A DNA stretch of 22,332 nucleotides from Pseudescherichia sp039594205 (lineage in GTDB: Bacteria; Pseudomonadota; Gammaproteobacteria; Enterobacterales; Enterobacteriaceae): contig JBCNNW010000070.1 in assembly GCA_039594205.1 (NCBI GenBank), positions 1-22,332 on the forward strand. The letters are read 5' to 3'. Below, one piece after another: positions 1 to 6,287 of this stretch (its first letter is position 1; each line of letters starts with the position of its first letter). The notes below the pieces were generated by a model. It searched no databases and was not told where the DNA came from. It saw only the letters and a program-made list of their open reading frames with translations. The position numbers and the translations under genes were made by a program.

Positions 1-2
1 CT

Positions 3-19
3 TCCCAGCATCGCTGGGA
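3..19. other. Perfect 7-bp hairpin at the window edge
   Basis: TCCCAGC, a 3-base loop and GCTGGGA form a perfect stem. It lies just downstream of the predicted leftward start point, so it would be in the transcribed leader of the RNA made from that promoter. It has no T-run in the visible sequence and is not called a terminator. Confidence 0.35.
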
Positions 20-76
20 CGGCGCTAATGTAGGGAAATCCGCTGCCACCGTCAATCTACTTTTTCAATAATTTAG
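20..76 (-). promoter_or_regulatory. Stable-RNA-type promoter reading left out of the window (probably serX tRNA-Ser)
   Basis: Read on the minus strand, a -35 box TTGACG (plus-strand 50-55) is followed by exactly 17 bases and a -10 box TACATT (27-32). Next comes a GC-rich discriminator, AGCGCCGTCCC, and the start point would be near position 20. Just upstream of the -35 lies an A/T-rich stretch (about 56-76), as in UP elements. This combination is typical of tRNA and rRNA promoters. In E. coli the tRNA-Ser gene serX lies beside ghrA and diverges from it, so serX is the likely target, but the RNA itself is outside the window. Confidence 0.6.
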
Positions 77-173
77 CGCGTTTAGACAAACTTCAAGCAA
101 CGTGCTTTCTAAATATCCAGGAACTGTTTTTTTTATCAACAGTCACCTTTATCCCTGCCCCCCAGAACAAATT

Positions 174-197
174 TGTTATCCTCATCAATAGATAACA
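174..197. promoter_or_regulatory. Inverted repeat upstream of ghrA (candidate operator)
   Basis: TGTTATC, 10 bases, then GATAACA: a perfect 7-bp inverted repeat 38 bp before the ghrA start. The 9-mer TGTTATCCT that begins here recurs in the ghrA-ycdX gap (1207-1215), again within an arm of an inverted repeat. No known regulator was recognised. Confidence 0.35.
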
Positions 198-234
198 GTT
201 TTACAAAAAACGCATGAACGCATCTGGAGTCAGT

Positions 235-1173
235 ATGGATATCATCTTCTATCATCCCTCTTTTAATACGCAGTTCTGGCTGAAAAATCTTGCCCAGGCT
301 CTCCCGCACGCCCGTATCCGCGAGTGGCAGCCAGGGGATAACGAACCCGCAGACTATGCCCTGGTCTGGCATCCGCCAGTTGAAATGCTTCAGGGCCGTA
401 GCCTGAAAGCCGTGTTTGCCCTCGGCGCAGGCGTTGACTCCATCCTGAGCCAGCTTAATGCCCACCCGGATATGCTGCCTGGATCCGTTCCGCTATTTCG
501 CCTTGAAGATACCGGCATGGCATTGCAGATGCAGGAGTATGCCGTGAGCCAGGTCCTGCACTGGTTCCGCCGCTTCGATGACTACCAGGCGCAAAAACAG
601 CAGGCCCGCTGGCAGGAGCTGGAGGAGTATCAGCGCGAAGACTTTACCATCGGCATCCTTGGTGCAGGCGTGCTGGGGTCGAAGGTAGCGGAAAGCCTTC
701 AGGCATGGGGCTTCCCGCTGCGCTGCTGGAGCCGTAGCCGCAAATCCTGGCCGGACGTCCAAAGCTTTGCTGGCGAAAATGAACTGGGCGATTTTCTGCA
801 AGGCACCCGCGTCTTGATTAACCTCCTGCCGAATACATCAGAGACCCGAGGCATCATTAATCTATCTCTGCTGAATCAACTGGCAGATAACGCTTATCTG
901 CTCAATCTGGCGCGAGGCGTGCACGTGGTCGAAGACGATCTCCTTAAGGCTCTGGACAGCGGCAAGCTGAAAGGCGCTATGCTCGACGTCTTTAGCAAAG
1001 AGCCGCTCCCGGCCAGCAGCCCGCTGTGGGCGCATCCCCACGTAGCGATGACCCCGCACATCGCTGCGGTCACGCGCCCCAATGAGGCTATCGATTATAT
1101 TGCCCGTACAATAATGAAGCTGGAACAGGGCGAGCCGGTAACCGGCCAGGTTGACCGGACCCGCGGCTACTAG
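235..1173 (+). CDS. ghrA: Glyoxylate/hydroxypyruvate reductase A
   Basis: GhrA reduces glyoxylate to glycolate and hydroxypyruvate to glycerate with NADPH in the cytoplasm. The 312-residue protein has the same length as E. coli GhrA and resembles it throughout. It is a D-2-hydroxyacid dehydrogenase: the nucleotide-binding loop GILGAGVLGS lies near residues 140-150. The catalytic triad of the family is present as Arg227 (in NLARG), Glu256 (in SKEPLP) and His275 (in TPHIAA). I chose the ATG at 235, preceded by TGGAGT, because the protein then begins MDIIFYHP as in E. coli; an in-frame ATG at 214 would add seven residues with no clear ribosome site. ycdX follows after 69 bp on the same strand. 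Confidence 0.95.
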   Translation: MDIIFYHPSFNTQFWLKNLAQALPHARIREWQPGDNEPADYALVWHPPVEMLQGRSLKAVFALGAGVDSILSQLNAHPDMLPGSVPLFRLEDTGMALQMQEYAVSQVLHWFRRFDDYQAQKQQARWQELEEYQREDFTIGILGAGVLGSKVAESLQAWGFPLRCWSRSRKSWPDVQSFAGENELGDFLQGTRVLINLLPNTSETRGIINLSLLNQLADNAYLLNLARGVHVVEDDLLKALDSGKLKGAMLDVFSKEPLPASSPLWAHPHVAMTPHIAAVTRPNEAIDYIARTIMKLEQGEPVTGQVDRTRGY

Positions 1174-1191
1174 CACCGGGTTTTCATTAAA

Positions 1192-1216
1192 AAGGATAAT
1201 AATTCCTGTTATCCTT
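1192..1216. promoter_or_regulatory. Inverted repeat between ghrA and ycdX
   Basis: AAGGATAA, 9 bases, TTATCCTT: a perfect 8-bp inverted repeat placed 26 bp before the ycdX start. There is no T-run, so it is not a standard terminator. It shares TGTTATCCT with the repeat ahead of ghrA. It could be an operator, or a leader hairpin within a ghrA-ycdX transcript. Confidence 0.35.
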
Positions 1217-1242
1217 GGGCACTATTAACAGAGGAGAGCGCC

Positions 1243-1980
1243 ATGTACCCCGTTGACCTGCACATGCATACCGTCGCCAGCACCCACGCCTACAGCACCC
1301 TCCACGACTATATTGCGATTGCCAAAAGCAAAGGCCTTAAGCTGTTTGCTATCACCGATCACGGCCCTGATATGGCCGATGCGCCGCACTACTGGCACTT
1401 CGTGAATATGCGTATCTGGCCGCGGCTGGTGGATGGAGTAGGGATCCTGCGCGGTATTGAGGCCAACATCAAAAACATCGCCGGTGAGATTGACTGCAGC
1501 GGACCGATGCTCCCGGCGTTGGATCTGATCATCGCCGGTTTCCATGAGCCGGTATTCGCACCGCAGGATCGGGCGACCAATACCGAGGCGATGATCGCGA
1601 CTATGGCCAGCGGCAATGTCCACATCATCAGCCATCCGGGCAATCCGAAATATCCTGTCGATATACCGGCGATTGCCGCAGCGGCCGCAAAGTATGATGT
1701 CGCGCTGGAGATCAACAACTCCTCCTTCCTCCACTCGCGCAAAGGTAGCGAGGCGAACTGTCGGGCTATTGCCGCTGCCGTGCGTGATGCTGGGGGATGG
1801 GTAGCGCTTGGCTCCGACTCGCACACCGCCTTTTCGCTGGGTGATTTCACCGAGTGTCGCAAAGTGCTGGATGACGTCGATTTTCCTGAAAATCGGATCC
1901 TTAACGTCTCGCCGCGCCGCCTGTTAAACTTCCTTGAATCGCGTGGGATGCCGCCGATTACCGAGTTTGCTGAACTTTAA
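1243..1980 (+). CDS. ycdX: PHP-domain zinc phosphatase YcdX
   Basis: YcdX is a cytoplasmic phosphatase of the PHP superfamily with a three-zinc centre; in E. coli it has been linked to swarming and works with YcdY. The protein has 245 residues, the same as E. coli. Metal ligands expected for the family are visible: His7 and His9 in DLHMHT, His15, His40 in ITDHGPD, the SHPGNP motif, and the C-terminal SDSH motif. The start has a good ribosome site (GAGGAG, about 7 bases before ATG). ycdY starts 17 bp after the stop, which suggests co-transcription. The physiological substrate is not shown by the sequence. Confidence 0.95.
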   Translation: MYPVDLHMHTVASTHAYSTLHDYIAIAKSKGLKLFAITDHGPDMADAPHYWHFVNMRIWPRLVDGVGILRGIEANIKNIAGEIDCSGPMLPALDLIIAGFHEPVFAPQDRATNTEAMIATMASGNVHIISHPGNPKYPVDIPAIAAAAAKYDVALEINNSSFLHSRKGSEANCRAIAAAVRDAGGWVALGSDSHTAFSLGDFTECRKVLDDVDFPENRILNVSPRRLLNFLESRGMPPITEFAEL

Positions 1981-1997
1981 TTTTAACGGAACCTATA

Positions 1998-2552
1998 ATG
2001 AACGAGTTTTCAATCCTCTGCCGCGTGCTTGGCTCACTCTACTATCGCCAGCCTGAGGATCCGGTTTTAGCGCCGCTCTATACGCTGATTCGCGAAGGTA
2101 AGCTGGCGGCGAACTGGCCGCTGGAGCAGGATGAGCTGCTGGCCCGCCTGCAAAAGAGCGTTGACGATCCCGCCCTGGTGACGGATTACCACAATCTGTT
2201 CATCGGCGATGCGTGTAGCGTTGCACCATACCGCAGCGCGTGGCAGGAGGGGGCTAACGAGGCAGAGGTCAGGGAGTTTTTAGCCACCCGAGGCATGCCG
2301 CTGACCGGCGTGCCAGCCGATCACTTTGGTACGCTGCTGCTGGCCGCCTCATGGCTGGAAGATAACGCGGCGGAAGATGAGAGTGAGGCCCTGGAGGCGC
2401 TGTTTGCCGACTACCTGCTGCCCTGGTGCGGAACCTTTCTCGGCAAGGTTGAAGCCCACGCTGTTACACCGTTCTGGCGTACCATGGCGTTGCTCACCCG
2501 AGATGCCATCTCCGCCATGTGGGATGAGCTTGAGGAAGAGTCTGCAAAATAA
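1998..2552 (+). CDS. ycdY: TorD/DmsD-family chaperone YcdY
   Basis: A 184-residue, all-helical, acidic protein of the TorD redox-enzyme maturation family; length equals E. coli YcdY. Most members help molybdoenzymes mature, but YcdY is known as a partner that raises YcdX phosphatase activity, probably by helping zinc loading. The FIGDACSVAPYRSAW stretch matches the conserved central segment of the family. It lies 17 bp downstream of ycdX, fitting a two-gene unit. The stop codon TAA at 2550-2552 is followed directly by the CRP site for ycdZ. Confidence 0.93.
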   Translation: MNEFSILCRVLGSLYYRQPEDPVLAPLYTLIREGKLAANWPLEQDELLARLQKSVDDPALVTDYHNLFIGDACSVAPYRSAWQEGANEAEVREFLATRGMPLTGVPADHFGTLLLAASWLEDNAAEDESEALEALFADYLLPWCGTFLGKVEAHAVTPFWRTMALLTRDAISAMWDELEEESAK

Positions 2553-2568
2553 TGTGATTTAAGTCACA
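2553..2568. promoter_or_regulatory. Consensus CRP-cAMP site ahead of ycdZ
   Basis: TGTGATTTAAGTCACA matches TGTGA-N6-TCACA perfectly. It starts one base after the ycdY stop codon. Its centre is 93-94 bp before the ycdZ ATG. From memory, ycdZ is one of the CRP-activated genes of E. coli, so the site fits the known regulation. Confidence 0.85.
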
Positions 2569-2637
2569 ATCATAATGTAACGATAATCTCCGGCTTGCAA
2601 ATAACGTGCTGGAGATCTCATTTCAATGGCGCGCTTC

Positions 2638-2646
2638 TGCTAAGAT
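2638..2646 (+). promoter_or_regulatory. Candidate extended -10 of the ycdZ promoter
   Basis: TGCTAAGAT reads as an extended -10 (TG-N-TAAGAT). A start point about 7 bases downstream would fall at 2652-2654, putting the CRP site centre near -92, a permitted position for activation from upstream, and making the mRNA leaderless or nearly so. The lack of a ribosome site before the ATG agrees. A second hexamer GATAAT (2582-2587) would put CRP too close to the core promoter. Confidence 0.35.
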
Positions 2647-2653
2647 GCGCGCC

Positions 2654-3145
2654 ATGAACATACTCTTCTCAATTGCATTAACGACGGGCATACTCTCCGG
2701 CCTCTGGGGCTGGGTTGCCGTCTCCCTGGGTCTGCTGAGCTGGGCCGGTTTTCTTGGCTGTACAGCCTATTTTGCCTGCCCGCAGGGTGGGGTAAAAGGA
2801 CTGCTGATCGCCGCCTTTACGGTAATGAGTGGCGTAGCCTGGGCGCAGGTGATTATTTATGGCAGCGCATTAAGCCCCCATCTGAACATCGTCAGCTATC
2901 TGCTTACCGGCGTCGTGGCTTTCCTGATGTGTATTCAGGCCAGGAGTTTATTGCTGTCGTTCGTTCCGGGCACCTTTATTGGCGCATGTGCCACCTTTGC
3001 CGGGCAGGGCGACTGGCGAACCGTTGTTCCGTCGCTGGCGGTTGGCTTACTGTTCGGCTACGCCATGAAAAACAGTGGTCTGTGGCTGGCCGCCTGGCGC
3101 GACAGGGCCACAAACCCTGGCGCAAAAAAAAGCGCGGCGGAGTAG
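2654..3145 (+). CDS. ycdZ: Inner-membrane protein YcdZ (DUF1097)
   Basis: A 163-residue protein of unknown function, the same length as E. coli YcdZ and closely similar. It is almost entirely hydrophobic, with about five predicted membrane segments, including ILFSIALTTGILSGLWGWV at the start and a glycine-rich FVPGTFIGACATFAGQGDW segment near residue 105. The start is set by similarity (MNILFSIA). An in-frame ATG 48 bases upstream at 2606 would add a non-hydrophobic tail not found in E. coli. The ATG lies inside a perfect inverted repeat and has no good ribosome site. The coding end overlaps the csgG terminator from the opposite strand. Confidence 0.93.
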   Translation: MNILFSIALTTGILSGLWGWVAVSLGLLSWAGFLGCTAYFACPQGGVKGLLIAAFTVMSGVAWAQVIIYGSALSPHLNIVSYLLTGVVAFLMCIQARSLLLSFVPGTFIGACATFAGQGDWRTVVPSLAVGLLFGYAMKNSGLWLAAWRDRATNPGAKKSAAE

Positions 3146-3157
3146 TCCGCCACGCTT
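3124..3157 (-). terminator. Rho-independent terminator of csgDEFG
   Basis: On the minus strand, GGCGGA, loop CTAC, TCCGCC forms the core stem, extended past one mismatch by AAGCG/CGCTT, and is followed by eight T residues (A-run at 3124-3131 on the plus strand). It lies 20 bases past the csgG stop and inside the last codons of ycdZ. The plus-strand reading has no T-run, so it serves the curli operon only. Confidence 0.85.
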
Positions 3158-3176
3158 CGATGTTGCAAAGATACCA

Positions 3177-4010
3177 TTACGACTCGGGTGGCGTCGCCAT
3201 GTGGCGATATTTCACCAGAATCGGATCTTCACTCTCTGCCTTGTTTTGCAGATCCCACAGTCCACGATCGATGCCATCGTTGATCAGGTAGATTACCCCG
3301 GTTTCAATTGCCGACATCAGGCACAGCATGACAGGTTCGTTTGCGGTAAAGCCGACTTCACCCTCCAGCAGACGCTGGTAGTCAATGAAGCGGAACACCC
3401 CGGCCTGCACCTCATAGGAGAGGATGGTCTTACTGGTGTTGACCGATGACAGGATCTCCCCAGTGCTGACGTTGACCACGCGCAGGTTAACCGCGACCTG
3501 GTCAAGCTGGTACTGGGTATCGGCTCCGATGCCAAAGTAACGCGCACCCACCCCGCCGGACTTCACGTTGCTCTCATAGCCGATAATCGACCCCTCGACC
3601 ATAACGTTAGCCGCAGTCAGCGACTGGAGTGGGAAACGGTTATTTATCGCTACCGTACCGTTCTCCTGTGCCGCACGAATGATCTTCCTTTCGTTAAGCA
3701 GGTTCTGTAACCCCTGACGCTCAAGCGGGATAAACCAGCGCGAATCCTTCAGCGCCGTGACCAGCATAGAAGTGGCGCTCTGTGGAACGGCGGTAGAGAA
3801 GTTACTCGCCGGATAGGCTTTAAACTGTCCGGTTTCATCCTGAATATTATAAACAGAGACAAATATCTTACCGGTTGGCATCGGCAGATGGGTTAAATCC
3901 TGATAACTTTGGGCCCGAGGCATTAATGTTGGTTTCGCTGCTTCTTTCGGTGGAGCCGTTAAGCATCCGCTGAGTAAACAGACAGCCAGTATGGTGAGTA
4001 AGCGCTGCAT
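3177..4010 (-). CDS. csgG: Curli secretion channel lipoprotein CsgG
   Basis: CsgG forms the nonameric outer-membrane channel through which curli subunits leave the cell. The protein has 277 residues as in E. coli. A lipoprotein signal ends in LLSGC with the lipidated Cys16. The constriction-loop residues Tyr66, Asn70 and Phe71 of the precursor (Tyr51, Asn55, Phe56 after processing) lie in the segment YPASNFST. The transmembrane hairpin and C-terminal helix regions are closely conserved with E. coli. It is the last gene of csgDEFG, 33 bp after csgF, and ends just before the terminator. Confidence 0.98.
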   Translation of the reverse strand: MQRLLTILAVCLLSGCLTAPPKEAAKPTLMPRAQSYQDLTHLPMPTGKIFVSVYNIQDETGQFKAYPASNFSTAVPQSATSMLVTALKDSRWFIPLERQGLQNLLNERKIIRAAQENGTVAINNRFPLQSLTAANVMVEGSIIGYESNVKSGGVGARYFGIGADTQYQLDQVAVNLRVVNVSTGEILSSVNTSKTILSYEVQAGVFRFIDYQRLLEGEVGFTANEPVMLCLMSAIETGVIYLINDGIDRGLWDLQNKAESEDPILVKYRHMATPPES

Positions 4011-4043
4011 AATAATTATTCCTGTAGAAACGGTAGCTGTGCT

Positions 4044-4460
4044 TTAAAAGTCGGTTGAACCATTTTGTAAACCCGACACCTCTATAGTGGATGTTTTACC
4101 GGTTTTTCGATCGGTGACGTTGAGCTGAAGCTGCCCATCGTTATTTGCGATATCAACAATAAAATCACTGGTGATCATTCTTCCCGGCTTGCCAGTATTA
4201 ATATTGGTTAGTAACCCTCCCAGTACCTGTGACTGAATAGCCTGAGTAAAGTTATCCAGCGCCGACGGGGTCTCTATTCCATAATTCGAGTCAAAGTCCG
4301 GGTCTTTATAGGAGTTTTGCGCCTGAGCGCTATTTAATAAAAACGCGCCATTATTGGGGTTGCCACCAAAATTAGGGTTACGAAACTGAAATGTCATATT
4401 TCCAGCAAATATTGATGGCGAGACAAGCAAAAGCGTGACTACGACACAGGCGATACGCAT
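4044..4460 (-). CDS. csgF: Curli assembly factor CsgF
   Basis: CsgF is secreted through CsgG, plugs its constriction and holds the nucleator CsgB at the cell surface. The 138-residue precursor has the E. coli length. The signal peptide ends near residue 19 (IFA before GNMTFQF). The mature N-terminus, MTFQFRNPNFGGNPNNG, is the part known to insert in the CsgG channel and is fully preserved. The region around residues 53-62 (DPDFDSNYGI) is less like E. coli. The gene lies 29 bp after csgE in the csgDEFG unit. Confidence 0.97.
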   Translation of the reverse strand: MRIACVVVTLLLVSPSIFAGNMTFQFRNPNFGGNPNNGAFLLNSAQAQNSYKDPDFDSNYGIETPSALDNFTQAIQSQVLGGLLTNINTGKPGRMITSDFIVDIANNDGQLQLNVTDRKTGKTSTIEVSGLQNGSTDF

Positions 4461-4489
4461 GTGAGCCTCCGAAAGAAATTTATCGTGTT

Positions 4490-4879
4490 TTAGAATTCAT
4501 CTCGCGCCAGATCGCCAGTTCCAAGCAGAGCTTGATCGATCTGCCGGCGATCCAGTGCTTCCTGGGTCTGCGCTAGCGCAACGTTGACGTTGTTGTCAAA
4601 GTCGCGTTTAGTCGGGAACAGAAACACCTGAAATATTACGTCCTGGTTGACCGTAATGGTGATCCAGCTTCCCCACCGCGCGCTGGGACGTTCGTTAATG
4701 CTCAGGTTCCCTGTATAACTGCTTTCCCACTTATCACTAAAAGCACGATAAAAATCGTGTCCAATAGAAGAGACCGTACGATCGGTCAGTAATCCGGGAA
4801 CCTCCACTTCGACAGCGCGCAGGTTCCCGGCAGCCAACAGGAGTCCTGCGGCTGCAAACCATGCAACGAACCGTTTCAT
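4490..4879 (-). CDS. csgE: Curli secretion specificity factor CsgE
   Basis: CsgE is a periplasmic protein that caps CsgG from below and gives the channel substrate specificity. The 129-residue precursor has a signal peptide of about 22 residues (hydrophobic core FAAAGLLLAAG, cleavage after RA). The mature part matches the family, including the aromatic FYRAFSDKWE and the strand WGSWITITVNQDVIFQVFLFP. It starts 4 bp after the csgD stop, suggesting tight translational linkage. Confidence 0.97.
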   Translation of the reverse strand: MKRFVAWFAAAGLLLAAGNLRAVEVEVPGLLTDRTVSSIGHDFYRAFSDKWESSYTGNLSINERPSARWGSWITITVNQDVIFQVFLFPTKRDFDNNVNVALAQTQEALDRRQIDQALLGTGDLARDEF

Positions 4880-4883
4880 GGGG

Positions 4884-5534
4884 TTACCGCCTGAGGTTAT
4901 CGTTGGCCCAGGAGACCGCCTGCGTACGGTTTTTTACCGATATCTTTTTGAAAAGATTGTAGAGATGCGTTTTTACCGTGTTTTCGCTAATAAACAGCGA
5001 GCGGGCAATCTCGTTATTCGATGCGCCAATACGCAGTTTATTAAGGATCTCCTTCTCGCGGTGCGTGAGCAGCGCGGCTTCGGAGCTGTTGTAACGGTAA
5101 TTTCCGGAGTGGGTAATGAGGTAGCTTGCCAGCTTCTGTGAGAAGTAGCACTCGCCGCGCTGCACGCTGAGCAGACCGTCAACAACACGGGACTGGTCTT
5201 CCGTCACATAGAAAACGCCGTTGATGTGCGGCCAGCTTTCTATGTCACGGAACGGATACTCGTCTGGCGTATTGAGCAATAACAGCTTAACGGCATTGTT
5301 TTTCCTGCCTAAATTGTCCTGCCAATAATGGATCAGCTTTTTATCAGCCTCCATCATGTCGAACAAAATCACGCTTCCTGGCGATATGTCATCCAGAGAG
5401 CGTTGAATATTATGTACTTTCCCTGAAAGAGACAGAGACTGTTTCAGATGCTGCAGCAAGGCAGCAGCTTGTAAGGAAGGTTTAGTAATCAAGAGAATAG
5501 ATTGGCTTTGAAAACTCTGGACTTCGTTAAACAT
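4884..5534 (-). CDS. csgD: Curli and biofilm master regulator CsgD (LuxR/FixJ type)
   Basis: CsgD activates csgBAC and other biofilm genes. The 216-residue protein has the E. coli length. The N-terminal half is a degenerate receiver domain with Asp59 retained (in FDMMEADKK). The C-terminal LuxR-type HTH, about residues 149-213, contains REKEILNKLRIGASNNEIA and SENTVKTHLYNLFKKI. I chose the ATG at 5534 (protein MFNEVQSF) because it matches E. coli and has GCGGGG six bases ahead. An in-frame ATG at 5558 would add eight residues without support. It leads the csgDEFG operon and has a long mRNA leader. Confidence 0.97.
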   Translation of the reverse strand: MFNEVQSFQSQSILLITKPSLQAAALLQHLKQSLSLSGKVHNIQRSLDDISPGSVILFDMMEADKKLIHYWQDNLGRKNNAVKLLLLNTPDEYPFRDIESWPHINGVFYVTEDQSRVVDGLLSVQRGECYFSQKLASYLITHSGNYRYNSSEAALLTHREKEILNKLRIGASNNEIARSLFISENTVKTHLYNLFKKISVKNRTQAVSWANDNLRR

Positions 5535-5569
5535 AATAAACCCCGCTTGTTGGTACACCTGTCTTTTTC

Positions 5570-5623
5570 CCCAGGTATAACTGGGTATCCAGAAGTACTG
5601 ACAGATGTGGCACTGCTGTGTGT
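5570..5623 (-). promoter_or_regulatory. csgD mRNA leader: hairpin and conserved sRNA-target segment
   Basis: Read on the minus strand, the leader holds ACACACAGCAGTGC and CATCTGTCAGTACTTCTGG (5589-5623), nearly identical to my memory of the E. coli csgD 5' UTR, where small RNAs such as OmrA/B, McaS, RprA and GcvB act. Closer to the gene, CCCAG and CTGGG (5570-5574 with 5581-5585, 6-base loop) form a hairpin about 36 bases before the ATG. Flanking sequence differs from E. coli, so the conserved island stands out. Confidence 0.6.
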
Positions 5624-5685
5624 AATCAATAAGAGTGAGCCCTATGGGCCAAATTTAACAAAAACTCAAACATACTGCTGATTTC

Positions 5686-5692
5686 AATCTAG
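5686..5692 (-). promoter_or_regulatory. Candidate sigma-S-type -10 of the csgD promoter
   Basis: On the minus strand CTAGATT followed by GAA resembles the sigma-S -10 (C at -13, TAxxxT). The start point would be near 5679, giving a leader of about 145 bases, close to the 148-base csgD leader of E. coli. Upstream sequence is very AT-rich with no clear -35, as expected for a strongly activated promoter. Confidence 0.45.
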
Positions 5693-6155
5693 CTATTACC
5701 AATCTTAAAGCAAGTGTTAAACATGTAACAAAATGTAAAATTAAATTTTTAAATGTAATATTGCCAATCTTTTAATGTTTAATTTTCATGGAAAAGTTGT
5801 ACAAGTTAATACTTTTGCATCATATTTAAAAATCATACAAATTATTTTAAGTTATTGATTTTAAAATAAATATATCTTCTTTTGTGACTTCTTTGTTTTT
5901 TTATGCGACTGAATTTTATGCGCTTTTGTTATCGGGGCGCGCAGGAGGTCGGAAAAAGTTGCCATGATGATCGCAAAGCCACAAAAAATTCATGACTACC
6001 CTCTGTTAACGTTTGTACGTCATAAATCATGCCCGGTTGTTATAACGCCCAAACCTGTACCAAATGTTCGATGAAAAATTTTCTACCCGCTTCATCCGCC
6101 TGTTTTTTAGAGCGTTAGCACTTTAAGGTGAACATAAAGATAAAAATACCACTGG

Positions 6156-6166
6156 CGGGTGAGATA
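6156..6166 (+). promoter_or_regulatory. CsgD-binding box of csgBAC
   Basis: CGGGTGAGATA agrees at every position with the published CsgD box CGGGKGAGNKA. Its centre is about 37 bases ahead of the likely csgB start point, so it lies over the -35 zone, as expected for an activator that replaces a poor -35. Confidence 0.75.
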
Positions 6167-6185
6167 TTATTAATTTCTGTCGTCA

Positions 6186-6212
6186 CATACTCTTTTCCGT
6201 AACGCAGCGTTA
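6186..6212 (+). promoter_or_regulatory. csgB promoter -10 and start-site palindrome
   Basis: CATACT (6186-6191) is the best -10, with a start point near 6198. The start point is covered by TAACGC-A-GCGTTA (6200-6212), a perfect palindrome. From memory both elements are conserved at E. coli csgB. The half-site AGCGTTAA is repeated 20 bp further on (6226-6233). Confidence 0.5.
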
Positions 6213-6287
6213 ACGGATGTAAAAAAGCGTTAATTGCAGCGGAGCAAAATAATTGTCAGTTAAAAAACTCCAGGTCCAGGTGACAAC

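Larger units (their letters stand above)
5535..6287. promoter_or_regulatory. csgD-csgB divergent control region (753 bp)
   Basis: The longest gene-free stretch in the window and nearly the same length as in E. coli. The part from about 5650 to 5900 is strongly AT-rich, with many A and T runs, suitable for H-NS and IHF binding. It carries the csgD leader and promoter at the left end and the CsgD box and csgB promoter at the right end. I could not place OmpR, CpxR, MlrA or IHF sites with confidence. The middle (5930-6110) is of mixed composition and holds only very short ORFs. Confidence 0.8.

Noticed and set aside
22..79. GCGCTAA and TTAGCGC inverted pair 44 bp apart
   Set aside because: Short arms with a long loop, overlapping a better supported promoter; probably chance.
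214..234. Seven-residue N-terminal extension of GhrA
   Set aside because: The ATG at 235 has the better ribosome site and gives the E. coli N-terminus.
1225..1824. 199-codon ORF on the minus strand
   Set aside because: Antisense to ycdX; no recognisable product.
5964..6074. 36-codon ORF (MMIAKPQKIHDYPLL...) in the csgD-csgB control region, with AGGAGG upstream
   Set aside because: The AGGAGG ends 15 bases before the ATG, too far to serve it well; the product resembles nothing I know and lies in a regulatory region where short chance ORFs are expected.
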